Numbered from the stretch's first letter, positions 16,585 through 25,366 are shown. The stretch is 35,066 bases of DNA from CAYYMD01 sp964480425 (GCA_964480425.1 CAYZPY010000008.1:1-35066); one strand, 5' to 3'. The notes: generated by a model from the sequence alone, not told the origin. Program-made: numbers and translations.

Positions 16585-18426
16585 TTACTCCACCGTGACG
16601 GATTTCGCCAGGTTTCTGGGCTTGTCCACGTTGCATCTGCGCAGCACGGCGGCGTGATAGGCAAGCAACTGAAGCGGCACGACAGTGAGTATCGGCTGGA
16701 GCGGGGCGGAACTGTCCGGCACGCGTATGACGTGGCGGCAGTATTTCTCGATCCGGTCGTCGTCCTCGGTGGCGATGGCGATCACCTCCCCTCCCCTGGC
16801 GCGGACCTCCTCGATGTTGCCCAGTATCTTGTCGTGAGTGGCGCACCTGGGCGCCACGAACACCACCGGCATGCCCTTGTGAATAAGGGCGATGGGCCCG
16901 TGCTTCATCTCGGCGGCGGGCAGACCCTCGGAGTGGATGTACGATATTTCCTTGAGCTTAAGCGCCCCTTCCAGGGCGACGGGGTAGTTGTATCCCCGCC
17001 CGAGGAACAACCAGTTCTCCCGATCGACGTATTGGCGTGCGATCCGCTTGATGGAATCGGACTGCTTGAGCACTCCGGCGATCTTCTCGGGAATACCCGC
17101 CAGTTCGTTCAGGTAGGCCTCCATGGTGTACTGCGACATGAACCGTCGCCGGCCCAGCATCAGCGCCATCATGGTCTCCACCGCCAACTGGCAGGTGAAC
17201 GCCTTGGTCGAGGCCACGCCTATCTCCGGACCGGCGTGCAGGTAAACGCCCGCGTCGGTCTCACGCGCGATGGTCGAGCCAACCACGTTCACTATGCCCA
17301 GCGACATCGCGCCCTTGTCGCGCGCTTCGCGCAGGGCCGCCAGCGTGTCGGCCGTCTCGCCCGACTGGCTTATGGCTATCACCGTCGTGCGGTCCTCGAT
17401 TATCGGGTTGCGGTAGCGGAACTCGCTGGCGTACTCAACCTCGGTGGGTATCTTGGCCAGGTCCTCGAAAAGGTATTCGCCCACCAGACCGGCGTGCCAG
17501 GCGGTCCCGCAGGCGGTGATTATTATCTTGCGCGACTTGGTCAGTTCACGCTCCACCGCGCCCAGACCGCCAAGGCGTATCCTGAAGTCGCGCAGGTCTA
17601 TCCGTCCGCTGAACGTCATACTCAAAGAGTCCGGCTGCTCCATTATCTCCTTGAGCATGAAGTGCTCGTATCCGCCCTTGGCGATTTCCTCCAGCGTCCA
17701 TTCTATCTGCTGGACCTCCTTTGTGACCGGCACGTTGTCCAGCGTCATGGTCCGCATGCCGTTGCGGGTGATGACGGCCAGTTCGTTGTCGTTCATGTAC
17801 ACCACGTTTGCGGTATGCTCGATAATGGCCGAGGCGTCCGAGGCGACGATGTACTCGTCCTTGCCCACGCCCACTATCAGCGGGCTGCCCTTACGCGCCG
17901 CCACGATCTTGTCCGGCTCGTCGGCGCACATGACCGCGATTCCGTACGTGCCGCTGACCTCGGCCAAGGCCTCCAGAACCGCCTGCTCGAGCGTGCCGGC
18001 GCCGTCGTAGTAAAGCTCGCCGATAAGGACCGCAAGGACCTCCGTGTCCGTCTCGCTGGAGAACTTTCGGCCTTTGCCCGAAAGGTACTCCTTGATGGTG
18101 GCGTAGTTCTCGATGATGCCGTTGTGGACCACGGCAATCTTGCCGGTCGAATCCGTGTGGGGGTGGGCGTTCGCCTCGGTCGGCGCGCCGTGGGTAGCCC
18201 AGCGCGTGTGCGCTATGCCGACCGTCCCGTTGGAGATGTCCTTATCAGCCAGCGCCTGGGTCTCCATGACGCTGATCCGCCCGGGGCTCTTGTGGATACG
18301 AAGCGCGCCGCCGGTCGAGATGCATATTCCCGCCGAATCGTACCCGCGGTACTCCAGGCGTTTGAGCCCCTCTATCAAAACGCCTCCGGCCTTTTTCTTT
18401 CCTATGTATCCGACTATTCCGCACAT
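16585..18426 (-). CDS. glmS: Glutamine--fructose-6-phosphate aminotransferase
   Basis: 613 residues, the normal length. It makes glucosamine-6-phosphate from fructose-6-phosphate and glutamine, the entry step to UDP-GlcNAc for peptidoglycan and lipid A. The N terminus MCGIVGYIG exposes Cys2, the glutaminase nucleophile, after methionine removal; RWATHG and HNGIIENY continue the glutaminase domain. Two SIS domains follow (ITACGTAWHAG, AISQSGETADT, GRGYNYPVALEGALKLKE, EMKHGPIALI), and the protein ends in the characteristic KPRNLAKSVTVE. No Shine-Dalgarno of quality is seen; AGGCGG lies upstream. No glmS ribozyme was recognised in the 180-nt upstream gap. The product feeds the same pathway as LpxA at 24438. 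Confidence 0.97.
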   Translation of the reverse strand: MCGIVGYIGKKKAGGVLIEGLKRLEYRGYDSAGICISTGGALRIHKSPGRISVMETQALADKDISNGTVGIAHTRWATHGAPTEANAHPHTDSTGKIAVVHNGIIENYATIKEYLSGKGRKFSSETDTEVLAVLIGELYYDGAGTLEQAVLEALAEVSGTYGIAVMCADEPDKIVAARKGSPLIVGVGKDEYIVASDASAIIEHTANVVYMNDNELAVITRNGMRTMTLDNVPVTKEVQQIEWTLEEIAKGGYEHFMLKEIMEQPDSLSMTFSGRIDLRDFRIRLGGLGAVERELTKSRKIIITACGTAWHAGLVGEYLFEDLAKIPTEVEYASEFRYRNPIIEDRTTVIAISQSGETADTLAALREARDKGAMSLGIVNVVGSTIARETDAGVYLHAGPEIGVASTKAFTCQLAVETMMALMLGRRRFMSQYTMEAYLNELAGIPEKIAGVLKQSDSIKRIARQYVDRENWLFLGRGYNYPVALEGALKLKEISYIHSEGLPAAEMKHGPIALIHKGMPVVFVAPRCATHDKILGNIEEVRARGGEVIAIATEDDDRIEKYCRHVIRVPDSSAPLQPILTVVPLQLLAYHAAVLRRCNVDKPRNLAKSVTVE

Positions 18427-18605
18427 GACAAGGCCGCCTGAGAACTCGATTAATCAAACAATGCGAACGTGGCGAACGTGCCTCCGTTCGCCTTAACATA
18501 ATATTTTAACATCGTCCTGTAAACGTTGCGCGATTAAGTATTCTTATCATCCGCCCGCAATCACTAATACGGCGCCCGCCCGTTCGACGGCGGGATGCGG
18601 CGGCG

Positions 18606-18866
18606 TCAACTCTCGGCGTCCGGACCTGCGCCCTCTTGCAGATGACCGCTGGGCCTGAGCAATCCTTCCTCGTCGCGGGCGAGGATCTGGATTTTTTTCT
18701 CCGCCGAATCGAGTATCCCCCGGCACTGCCTGACGAGTTTCATGCCCTCGGCGTATTTTTCGATGGACTCCTCCAGGGGAACCTTGCCCTTTTCGATCTC
18801 CTCGACGATATTTTCAAGCTCCCCCAGCGCCTGCTCGAACGATTTTTTCGGTTTCTGTTTGGTCAT
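18606..18866 (-). CDS. xseB: Exodeoxyribonuclease VII small subunit
   Basis: 86 residues. XseB associates with XseA to form exonuclease VII, which degrades single-stranded DNA from both ends. The conserved core FEQALGELENIVEEIEKGKVPLEES...YAEGMKLVRQC spans residues 10-50. The last 25 residues are a divergent tail. Its ATG overlaps the TGA of xseA by 4 nt, so the two are translationally coupled. Confidence 0.93.
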   Translation of the reverse strand: MTKQKPKKSFEQALGELENIVEEIEKGKVPLEESIEKYAEGMKLVRQCRGILDSAEKKIQILARDEEGLLRPSGHLQEGAGPDAES

Positions 18867-20371
18867 GTTCGTTCCTTCCTGGTCGCCTCGTCGGATTCGG
18901 TGACGCGGCTGTATATTTTACCGTCGCACAGCTCGGTTTCGATAGTGTCGCCGCGGTTGGTCTGTTCGACTGTACGTATGATCCGCCCGTCGGCGGCGCG
19001 CGTGACGCTGAATCCGCGACGGATAACGTTTCTATACGACAGCGCATCGAGTTGCTTCTCTGCGGCGGATACGCGCTGCCCCGCCACGACCAGCCGGTTC
19101 TGAGGTCGTGCCGCCGCCAGCCGAGCCACGACCGCCGACAGTTCGTTGCCCGCACGATTGGACCGCGCGCCCAGCGACCACGCCAGGCGATTGGCCGCTT
19201 TCGATAACCGCCCCCCGGCCCGCTCCAGCAGGCGCGACGGATGTACCGACGCAAGCCGACACGCCGGCGACTCCAGCCGGCGACGGGACGCAGACACCCG
19301 GCGCTCGGCGGCGGACCGGAGGCGATGGGAAAGTTCGTCCAGGCGCTGCATGCGCGTACGCAGGCGATAGCGCGGGTCGCGAAAGACCGCGCTGCGCATG
19401 ACTGCCTGCAAATCCGCCCTCGCCGAAGCCAGCCGCTCGCCGAGGGACCTTTCCATCCGCCCCAGCAGCGAGGCGAGGTAGTTGCCCGTCTCGCGCGCGT
19501 CGGGAACCGCCATCTGCGCCGCGGCGGTGGGCGTGGCGGCGCGTGCGTCGGCCACAAGATCGCTGACGGTGATGTCCATCTCGTGTCCCACCCCGGATAT
19601 TATCGGCGTGCGCGCGGCGAATATCGCACGGGCAACCGACTCGTCGTTGAAGCTCCACAGGTCCTCCAGCGACCCGCCGCCGCGGGAGAGGATTATCGTG
19701 TCTATCTCCAGGCGCGGGGCGTTTGCGTCAAGGAGCTTCAGCGCCGTAACGATACTCTCGGCCGCGCCTTCGCCCTGCACAAGCGCCGGGACGAGGTACG
19801 CACGCACTCCGCCCCAGCGCCCGCGGAGCGTGCGGGCGATGTCGCGAACGGCCGCGCCGGACGCGCTGGTTATTATGCCAACCGCGCGAGGAAAACGCAC
19901 AATGGGCTTCTTGGCGACGGCGTCGAAAAGACCCTCGCTCTTGAGCTTCTCGCACAGGCGGCGGAACGCCTGCTCAAGCGCCCCGGCCCCGCGCGGACTC
20001 ATCCGCTCGACGTACAGTTGCAGCTGCCCCCTGACCTCGTAAACGTCCACGCGTCCCTCGACCAGAACCTCCATCCCGTCCTCGGGCGAGAACTTCAGAC
20101 CCGAGGCATCCGAGCGAAACATCACCGCGTCGACGGCGCAGTTGGCGTCCTTCAGGCGGAAGTAAAGATGCCCCGACGTGTGGCGCTTGAAATTGCTTAT
20201 CTCGGCGGACACCGCCACGCGCGTGGGGAACGCATCGTTCAGAGCGCCCTTAATACGCGCCACCAGTGTGGTGACCGACAACGGTCCGGGCGGCGCATCG
20301 TCCGCCGCGCCCGGCTCCTGCGGGCCGCGACCCGGCGAGTCGGCGAACAGCGGCATGTTATCCTTGCTCAT
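18863..20371 (-). CDS. xseA: Exodeoxyribonuclease VII large subunit
   Basis: 502 residues. An N-terminal OB fold (VAVSAEISNFKRHTSGHLYF, residues 46-65) binds single-stranded DNA. The catalytic domain shows GIITSASGAAVRDI, ILSRGGGSLEDLWSFNDE and ISGVGHEMDITVSDLVAD, then TPTAAAQMAVPD. A long Arg/Ala-rich helical region (about 300-440) is the coiled stretch that binds XseB. The C terminus holds RGFSVTRAADGRIIRT, also typical. The ATG at 20371 lies 6 nt after a TAAAAT box. xseB follows with a 4-nt overlap. Confidence 0.95.
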   Translation of the reverse strand: MSKDNMPLFADSPGRGPQEPGAADDAPPGPLSVTTLVARIKGALNDAFPTRVAVSAEISNFKRHTSGHLYFRLKDANCAVDAVMFRSDASGLKFSPEDGMEVLVEGRVDVYEVRGQLQLYVERMSPRGAGALEQAFRRLCEKLKSEGLFDAVAKKPIVRFPRAVGIITSASGAAVRDIARTLRGRWGGVRAYLVPALVQGEGAAESIVTALKLLDANAPRLEIDTIILSRGGGSLEDLWSFNDESVARAIFAARTPIISGVGHEMDITVSDLVADARAATPTAAAQMAVPDARETGNYLASLLGRMERSLGERLASARADLQAVMRSAVFRDPRYRLRTRMQRLDELSHRLRSAAERRVSASRRRLESPACRLASVHPSRLLERAGGRLSKAANRLAWSLGARSNRAGNELSAVVARLAAARPQNRLVVAGQRVSAAEKQLDALSYRNVIRRGFSVTRAADGRIIRTVEQTNRGDTIETELCDGKIYSRVTESDEATRKERT

Positions 20372-20377
20372 GGGTGT

Positions 20378-20383
20378 ATTTTA
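20378..20383 (-). promoter_or_regulatory. TAAAAT box 6 nt before xseA
   Basis: On the - strand TAAAAT (five of six matches) ends 6 nt before the ATG at 20371, with no Shine-Dalgarno between. A -35 box at 17 bp is poor (TTTTAA). Same leaderless geometry as at 3026 and 8809. Confidence 0.35.
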
Positions 20384-20442
20384 GGCACATCGGGGCGTGG
20401 TTAAAAGCACGCCGTCCCCCGCCGGCAATCTTCGCCCGTCGT

Positions 20443-22245
20443 TCACGCCGATACCAGCATCAATCCCTCGCCGGTGTGCTTGAATTCCAGCGACCTGTCC
20501 GCCGCGGCGATTTCCAACCCACCGTCGCGCCTGCGCGAGAGGTTTATCTTCGAGCCCGACTTGCGCCGCGAGAACACGCTCACGAATATCGCCTCGGTCA
20601 CCGGCTCGGTTGACAGGCGAACCGAACCGCCCCGCGAGAGCTTCTGCTGACCGACGTCCAACTGCGTCTGGCACGTGCAGGCCATGTTGAACCACAGCGA
20701 CGCCTTGGCGCCGACGATTCTGGCGGCCGCGCCGGATGCCGACCGGACACGACCCGGCGTGTGCCATGCCAGTTGAACCTTCTCGGGCGAGGCGTTCAGC
20801 AACTCGTCGACAACCACCAGGGCCTCGGCGTTTTTGCCTTCGGTATCCATCGTCATTATCACATGGCGCATGAATCGCACGTCGTATCCGCACGCCACGT
20901 CGCCATTGCACAACACCCAGCGGTAATTTTTGCGCGACTCGGCCTTGACGATGCGCCCCTGGGCGTCGATCTCGTGGTCGCGCTCGGCCACTGTTATCGT
21001 GTTGTGCGCCCGGGCGGAAAAATCCGTCCGGCTCCAGTATTGCCCGCTCAGCAGCATCTCGCCGTCCACCTGGAGGTGCACGGCGTTCATGTCGTGATGC
21101 GAGCGGTAGGCCGACAGGTCGCCCGTCTTGACGGCGGCGTAAAACGAAGGTCGAGGCCAGTGGTCCGCCACCGTCGACCATCCGATCGTGTCGAACACCT
21201 TCACCGGCTGAAGCTTCAGTTTATCCTCGCGCGGCGCAGCAAGGTTCTCGGGCCTCAGCAGCATCGCAAGTCCCGCCGCCGACCATCCGCTGGCGCCCAC
21301 CTCGTGCTGGAACGAATATTCGTCCAGCCACCACGCCAACTCGTCCAGCGCGAAGTACCGAACCAGAAGGTACAGCGACGAAGGCAGCGCCCCGTGCATC
21401 CGGTCGCCGAAGCCCGCCCACTGCCCGTGCGGGGAAAAGTAAACTCCGAACAGTCCGGTCGCCTCAATGCCCCGGGCGTGAAGTATCCATCGCTCATCCA
21501 GCAGGCGGTCCTCGGCGAGGGCAAGCAGCATAAGGTATCGCATCGCGTACGCCCACCACGCAACACCTTCGTCCCATCCGCCGTCGGCGCTAAGAGCGTC
21601 AAAGAAGGGCGCAAGATTGCTTTTGACGCCCCGGTATGCCCGTCGGGCGTCGTCGTTATCGTCCGACAAGGCCAGCGCCGCAAGTCCGCATCCGGAGTTT
21701 ATCACCGCGTTCCAGTGGTGGTAGCACGCGCTCCACCAGGCGCCCTCCTCGGCGGCGCGGAGATAGGGTCCAACGCCCTTGTCCATGCACGCCGAAAGGA
21801 ACTTCTTGCGACGGGCTTCGCCGAGGTCCTCCCACAACCAGTCCAGCGCCACCACCGCCGCCACCGACGCCTCGGCCGTGCAAAGGTCCGCACGGGGCGT
21901 GTCCTCCCTGCCCTCGCCAAGTCCTGGGTCTATCCACCTGCCCCAGGCGCAAAGGTTGCTCAACTCCTCCACGGCGCGGTCCCTGAACGCGGTGTTGGCA
22001 TCGATGTGGTGCGCCACCAGCAGGTCGAGCATGCGCCCCTGGGCGGTCCTGGCCGCCGTAAGGGCCGCGTCTGACTTGCCCTGCTGCCAGAGCATCCGCC
22101 ACTTCGCCTCCGTAACCGGCGCCGTCTCAAGTATCAACGAGCAGCGCTTCAACAGAACGTCGTACATGCGATCGAAGGGCCTGGCGCCAAGCCGCTCTCC
22201 AAGAGACCGCAATTCTTCCCTGTCAGCGAGTATGCCGCGTTTCAT
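20443..22245 (-). CDS. Heparinase II/III-like protein
   Basis: 600 residues with the two-part architecture of heparinase II/III-type polysaccharide lyases. An alpha-toroid half carries CYHHWNAVINSGCGLAALAL (about 174-193) and DGGWDEGVAWWAY (221-233). A beta-sandwich half carries SHHDMNAVHLQVDGEMLLSG (382-401) and ARAHNTITV (411-419). Such enzymes cleave uronic-acid-containing polysaccharides by beta-elimination. No signal peptide is seen at the N terminus (MKRGILADREELRSLGERLG), which is odd for a lyase and suggests cytoplasmic action or an unusual export route. GGTGG lies about 8 nt before the ATG. No other carbohydrate gene is adjacent. The substrate is unknown. Confidence 0.82.
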   Translation of the reverse strand: MKRGILADREELRSLGERLGARPFDRMYDVLLKRCSLILETAPVTEAKWRMLWQQGKSDAALTAARTAQGRMLDLLVAHHIDANTAFRDRAVEELSNLCAWGRWIDPGLGEGREDTPRADLCTAEASVAAVVALDWLWEDLGEARRKKFLSACMDKGVGPYLRAAEEGAWWSACYHHWNAVINSGCGLAALALSDDNDDARRAYRGVKSNLAPFFDALSADGGWDEGVAWWAYAMRYLMLLALAEDRLLDERWILHARGIEATGLFGVYFSPHGQWAGFGDRMHGALPSSLYLLVRYFALDELAWWLDEYSFQHEVGASGWSAAGLAMLLRPENLAAPREDKLKLQPVKVFDTIGWSTVADHWPRPSFYAAVKTGDLSAYRSHHDMNAVHLQVDGEMLLSGQYWSRTDFSARAHNTITVAERDHEIDAQGRIVKAESRKNYRWVLCNGDVACGYDVRFMRHVIMTMDTEGKNAEALVVVDELLNASPEKVQLAWHTPGRVRSASGAAARIVGAKASLWFNMACTCQTQLDVGQQKLSRGGSVRLSTEPVTEAIFVSVFSRRKSGSKINLSRRRDGGLEIAAADRSLEFKHTGEGLMLVSA

Positions 22246-22369
22246 CTATTACACCACCTTCGCGATAACCGAATTTACTGTAGTACAAAATAGCAGCAAA
22301 CGCACAGGCGGTTCAAGGCAAACCCTCACCTGCGACGATTTCATCCGGGCACGCCGGCGACTGTAACGT

Positions 22370-22375
22370 TATAAT
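22370..22375 (+). promoter_or_regulatory. TATAAT box before the first ECF sigma gene
   Basis: A perfect TATAAT 36 nt before the ATG at 22412. No -35 box stands at 16-18 bp. An ECF-type autoregulated promoter was looked for but not identified with confidence. Confidence 0.28.
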
Positions 22376-22411
22376 CGCCACCTCGAATTTAAGCACAACA
22401 GACCCGGAACA

Positions 22412-23038
22412 ATGCCGCCCAGACAAAAAAAATCACCAGCACCAAGCGACGCCGAACTCATCGATCGCCACCTGTCCGGCGACAGCAGCGCCTTCGAAAT
22501 GCTCGTCAGACGCTACTGGCGGGAGCTTTACGGCTTTTTGGTGCGGTTCGCCGGCGACGCAAACATGGCCGAAGACATCCTCCAGGAAACGTTCTACCAG
22601 CTGCACGCCTCGGCCGGGGCTTTCGACACCACCAGGCGCCTGAAGCCGTGGCTGTTCACCATCGCCGCCAACAAGGCGCGCGACATGCTCCGCAAAAGGT
22701 CCCGACGAAGCGCCGCACCGCTGGACGCCGCCGTCGGTCCCCAGGGCGACCAGCAGACCTCATACGCCGACATTATGCCCGCAGACGTGCCCGCGCCACA
22801 CGAAGTTCTTTCGAACATAGAAACCCGACAGGCCGTAAAAACCATAGTCGGCGAAATGCCGGAGCATCTGAAAACGGTGCTGTTGCTGTGTTATTTTCAC
22901 GATTTCTCGTATAAGGAAATCGCAAAAATGCGTGAAATACCGATAGGAACGGTCAAATCCAGACTCCACGCTGCGGTCAAAAACTTCGCGGACCGATGGA
23001 CTTACTACACCAAAGGTCGGAGAAGCGGAAATGAGTGA
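22412..23038 (+). CDS. ECF-type RNA polymerase sigma factor
   Basis: 208 residues. Sigma region 2 spans about 15-95, with LYGFLVRFAGDANMAEDILQ and the DNA-melting segment LKPWLFTIAANKARDMLRKR. A Pro/Ala-rich linker follows. Region 4 at about 140-200 has the helix-turn-helix FSYKEIAKMREIPIGTVKSR. It directs RNA polymerase to a small regulon. Its TGA overlaps the ATG of the next gene by 8 nt (ATGAGTGA), the arrangement expected for a sigma factor and its regulator. Confidence 0.93.
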   Translation: MPPRQKKSPAPSDAELIDRHLSGDSSAFEMLVRRYWRELYGFLVRFAGDANMAEDILQETFYQLHASAGAFDTTRRLKPWLFTIAANKARDMLRKRSRRSAAPLDAAVGPQGDQQTSYADIMPADVPAPHEVLSNIETRQAVKTIVGEMPEHLKTVLLLCYFHDFSYKEIAKMREIPIGTVKSRLHAAVKNFADRWTYYTKGRRSGNE

Positions 23039-24122
23039 CCAATCACGCAACGAGCAACTTCTGATAGATTATTTTCTTTTCCGCCACCGCGGCGAGGCGC
23101 ATATCGACCCGGACATGATCGAGTCCCGCCGCCGTAACGAACCCGGGTTCGACCGCCTTTACACAAAGATGGAAAACGCCTTGACCGCACTGTCGCTGGC
23201 GCCGCAGGGCGACCCGCCCGCCGACATGCCCGACAGGATAATCCAGGCCGTCCGCTCTCGAAGCGCGGCCGAGGAAAAACCCCTGCCCACCGAGGTCCTT
23301 CTGTCGCAGAGCAACGCCCCCTCAACGTTCTCGCTGCGCGAGTTGGGGGCCCTCGGCGCCGCCGCCGTTATCCTCGTGTCGATAATACTGGTCTATAACA
23401 ACCGCGCCCGTGAGATTACCAACCGCCAAATGTGCAAGGCGAACCTGGGTCAAATCGGAAGCGCCCTGCAGTTCTACGCCAACAGCAACGACGGGTACCT
23501 CCCGCACGCCGCCAGTCTCACCGCGGGCGACAACCGCCGGCCCTGCTGGCTTCCGCAAAAGGGACGCCAAGCCGTCAGCAATTCGACCGCCCTGTTCAAA
23601 CTCGTAAAGGCCGCTTACGCCCAGCCGGAGGTGTTCATGTGCCCCGCCGTCGCTGCACCCCAAACGCCGAATATCACCGTCACCGCCGAAATGAGCGACT
23701 TCCCCGACGAAAACTGCATCCACTACTCCTATCAGCACACGCTGGGTCCGTATCGCAGAGACCGGGGCGACGACGACGGACAATCCCAGCGGGCGCGCGT
23801 CAGGCATACGCCGCTTTCGACAAATTCGCCCTCCATGCAGCGGGTGGCCAGGAGGATGGTAATCCTCGCCGACAGCACCCCGCTGTTCGAGAGGGGACGC
23901 TTCCATCCCGATAGGGTGGACTGCCAGGCCGGGAAAAACCACAACGGCGACGGACAGAACGTACTGTACCTCGACATGCACGTCGAATGGGTCGAAAATC
24001 CATCCGTCGGCGTCAACGGTAACAACATCTTCCTCGCCGACGGAATCCGGGAATACGACGGCGACGAAACACCCACAGACCCCACGGACACATTCCTGCT
24101 GCCGACGTACTCGGGGAAATAA
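23031..24122 (+). CDS. Membrane anti-sigma candidate with pseudopilin-like exterior
   Basis: 363 residues. Residues 1-100 are hydrophilic and cytoplasmic by prediction, with an Arg-rich, acidic pattern like the N-terminal parts of planctomycete ECF partners; no zinc-finger HxxxCxxC is present. One membrane helix lies at about 105-122 (LGALGAAAVILVSIILVY). The part after it reads like the body of a type II pseudopilin of the DUF1559 kind: MCKANLGQIGSALQFYANSN directly after the helix, and NVLYLDMHVEWV near the end with an upstream His, an H-X10-DM variant of the H-X9-DG signature. The true pseudopilin leader with its cleavage site is replaced by the cytoplasmic domain. Translational coupling to the sigma gene suggests that it controls that sigma factor; this is inference. 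Confidence 0.75.
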   Translation: MSDQSRNEQLLIDYFLFRHRGEAHIDPDMIESRRRNEPGFDRLYTKMENALTALSLAPQGDPPADMPDRIIQAVRSRSAAEEKPLPTEVLLSQSNAPSTFSLRELGALGAAAVILVSIILVYNNRAREITNRQMCKANLGQIGSALQFYANSNDGYLPHAASLTAGDNRRPCWLPQKGRQAVSNSTALFKLVKAAYAQPEVFMCPAVAAPQTPNITVTAEMSDFPDENCIHYSYQHTLGPYRRDRGDDDGQSQRARVRHTPLSTNSPSMQRVARRMVILADSTPLFERGRFHPDRVDCQAGKNHNGDGQNVLYLDMHVEWVENPSVGVNGNNIFLADGIREYDGDETPTDPTDTFLLPTYSGK

Positions 24123-24437
24123 TTTATTTTTAACAGGAACCTGTCCCCCAGTGATTAATCCCGATGTATCGGAAATTAACGCGGGTATAAAATTTTAAAA
24201 GATGAAAGGCCGGTGGCGCGGTTTGCGAGCTCCGGAGACGTGTAAGGCGAGCGGCCTCAGGCGGCTGGCGAAATGTTCCCGCCTGTGCAACTTGTTTGCA
24301 CACGGAATTTGGCAGGGCTCGCCCTACGCTACCGCCCGGACGGGTGGCGGGTCCAAGGTATGAGGGACAAAAATCCGAAATTCTTCCGATCCCCCGGTAT
24401 TCCGGTTCCACGTTCTTTGGGCCTTTTGGTGGGTTTT
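24123..24437. other. Intergenic region without a gene, with repeats and a hairpin
   Basis: 315 bases between two convergent genes. It holds GGAACCTGTCCCCCA (24136-24150, copy 3 of the GGGACAGGT motif), an inverted repeat CAGGCGG/CCGCCTG with a 14-base loop (24258-24285), and AGGGCTCGCCCT (about 24315-24326). A 113-codon open frame on the - strand here has no family features and overlaps the lpxA end. No RNA gene was recognised. Confidence 0.5.
24136..24150. repeat. GGGACAGGT-type short motif (copy 3)
   Basis: GGAACCTGTCCCCCA, whose reverse complement contains GGGACAGGTTCC. It is 14 bases after the stop codon of the preceding gene. Confidence 0.25.
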
Positions 24438-25259
24438 TTATCTTGGTTTTCGCCCGGCGCGCAGCGGGCACAGGCCTCGGTTGAAAGGGGGCTCGGCGTA
24501 GAGGGCGTCTCTTACGAATTTTCGGAACTCATCGGCCGGCTTGCCCCAGTCGGTGCACGCCTCCATGCGGTCCAGCGCCTCGGCGGGGGTCAGCCCGCTG
24601 CGATACGTTATGCGGAAGGCCTCCTTTATCTGCCGTCGGTCCTCGTCGCTGATGTCGCTCGCCCTGCGCAGGCCCACGCCGTTGAGCCCGGCCACCCAGT
24701 TGGGATACGTGAAGATGGTGTACGGCGGCACGTGCATACTGGTGCCCGAGTTGCCCTGGCCCATGACCATCCGCCCCACGCGGCAGAACTGGTGGACGAC
24801 GGCGTTGGCCGAGAGTATCGTCCGATCGCCGAGGGAGGCGTGCCCCCCGGCGCATGCGCCGTTGACCATGATAACCTCGTCGCCGACAGTGACGTTGTGC
24901 CCGGCATGCGAGTTGGCCATCCAGTACGTCCTGCTGCCGATGCGGGTTGTCTGCCCTGCGCCGGTTGCGCGGGATATGGTCACACCCTCGCGGAAGACGT
25001 TGTGGTCGCCGATGAGAAGATAAGTTTCCGTGGCGGGGTCGAACTTGAAATCCTGCGGCTCGCCGCCCAGCACGCAGAAGGCGTCCACGACGTTATTGGC
25101 GCCCATGGTTGTGAACCTTCGGACCACGACGTTGTTGCGCAGGCGGCAACCGGACCCGATCACAACGTCGGCCTCGACGATGCAGTGCGGTCCTATCCGC
25201 GCGCCGTTGCCTATCTGCGCCGAGTCGTCCACAATGGCGGTGGGATGTATCCTTGGCAT
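24438..25259 (-). CDS. lpxA: UDP-N-acetylglucosamine O-acyltransferase (LpxA)
   Basis: 273 residues from the ATG at 25259, preceded by GGGAG at about 8 nt; a frame starting at 25289 adds 10 unconserved residues. LpxA puts a 3-hydroxyacyl chain on UDP-GlcNAc, the first step of lipid A synthesis. The left-handed beta-helix of hexapeptide repeats starts at residue 1 (IHPTAIVDDSAQIGNGARIG). GGEPQDFKF, NVFREGVTISRAT and SHAGHNVTVG with catalytic His121 are present, then GGHASLG (His140) and AVVHQFCRVG, and a C-terminal helical domain (FRITYRSGLTPAEAL). The family marker GEPQD separates it from LpxD. No lpxB, lpxC or lpxD is adjacent. The 5' side borders the scaffold gap. Confidence 0.93.
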   Translation of the reverse strand: MPRIHPTAIVDDSAQIGNGARIGPHCIVEADVVIGSGCRLRNNVVVRRFTTMGANNVVDAFCVLGGEPQDFKFDPATETYLLIGDHNVFREGVTISRATGAGQTTRIGSRTYWMANSHAGHNVTVGDEVIMVNGACAGGHASLGDRTILSANAVVHQFCRVGRMVMGQGNSGTSMHVPPYTIFTYPNWVAGLNGVGLRRASDISDEDRRQIKEAFRITYRSGLTPAEALDRMEACTDWGKPADEFRKFVRDALYAEPPFNRGLCPLRAGRKPR

Positions 25260-25280
25260 AACGCTGCTCCCGGTGTGGGT

Positions 25281-25309
25281 ATTGTACACTCATGCCGGCG
25301 GCGGTTGAA
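25281..25309 (-). promoter_or_regulatory. Candidate promoter of lpxA
   Basis: On the - strand TACAAT (25281-25286, five of six) with TTCAAC (25304-25309, three of six) 17 bp upstream. The leader to the ATG would be about 15 nt and contains GGGAG. Confidence 0.3.
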
Positions 25310-25366
25310 GGGAACTTCAAATGCACGTTCGCGTCGGCGCGGGAACGCCGCCGTGCCTGGCTGAAA

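Noticed and set aside
16494..16664. N-terminal extension of the PIN-TRAM protein
   Set aside because: It runs into glmS and precedes a good ATG with membrane helices directly after it.
16405..18441. 678-codon + strand open frame opposite glmS
   Set aside because: glmS is unmistakable on the other strand; the antisense product is compositionally biased.
18427..18605. glmS ribozyme upstream of glmS
   Set aside because: The gap was inspected for the conserved core and nothing similar was recognised; the ribozyme is mainly known from Firmicutes.
24130..24471. 113-codon - strand frame after lpxA
   Set aside because: It lies in a repeat-bearing spacer, overlaps the lpxA 3' end in another frame and shows no domain or leader.
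25211..25366. Continuation of the large secreted protein beyond the Ns
   Set aside because: The frame after 10 arbitrary Ns has no meaning and overlaps the start of lpxA.
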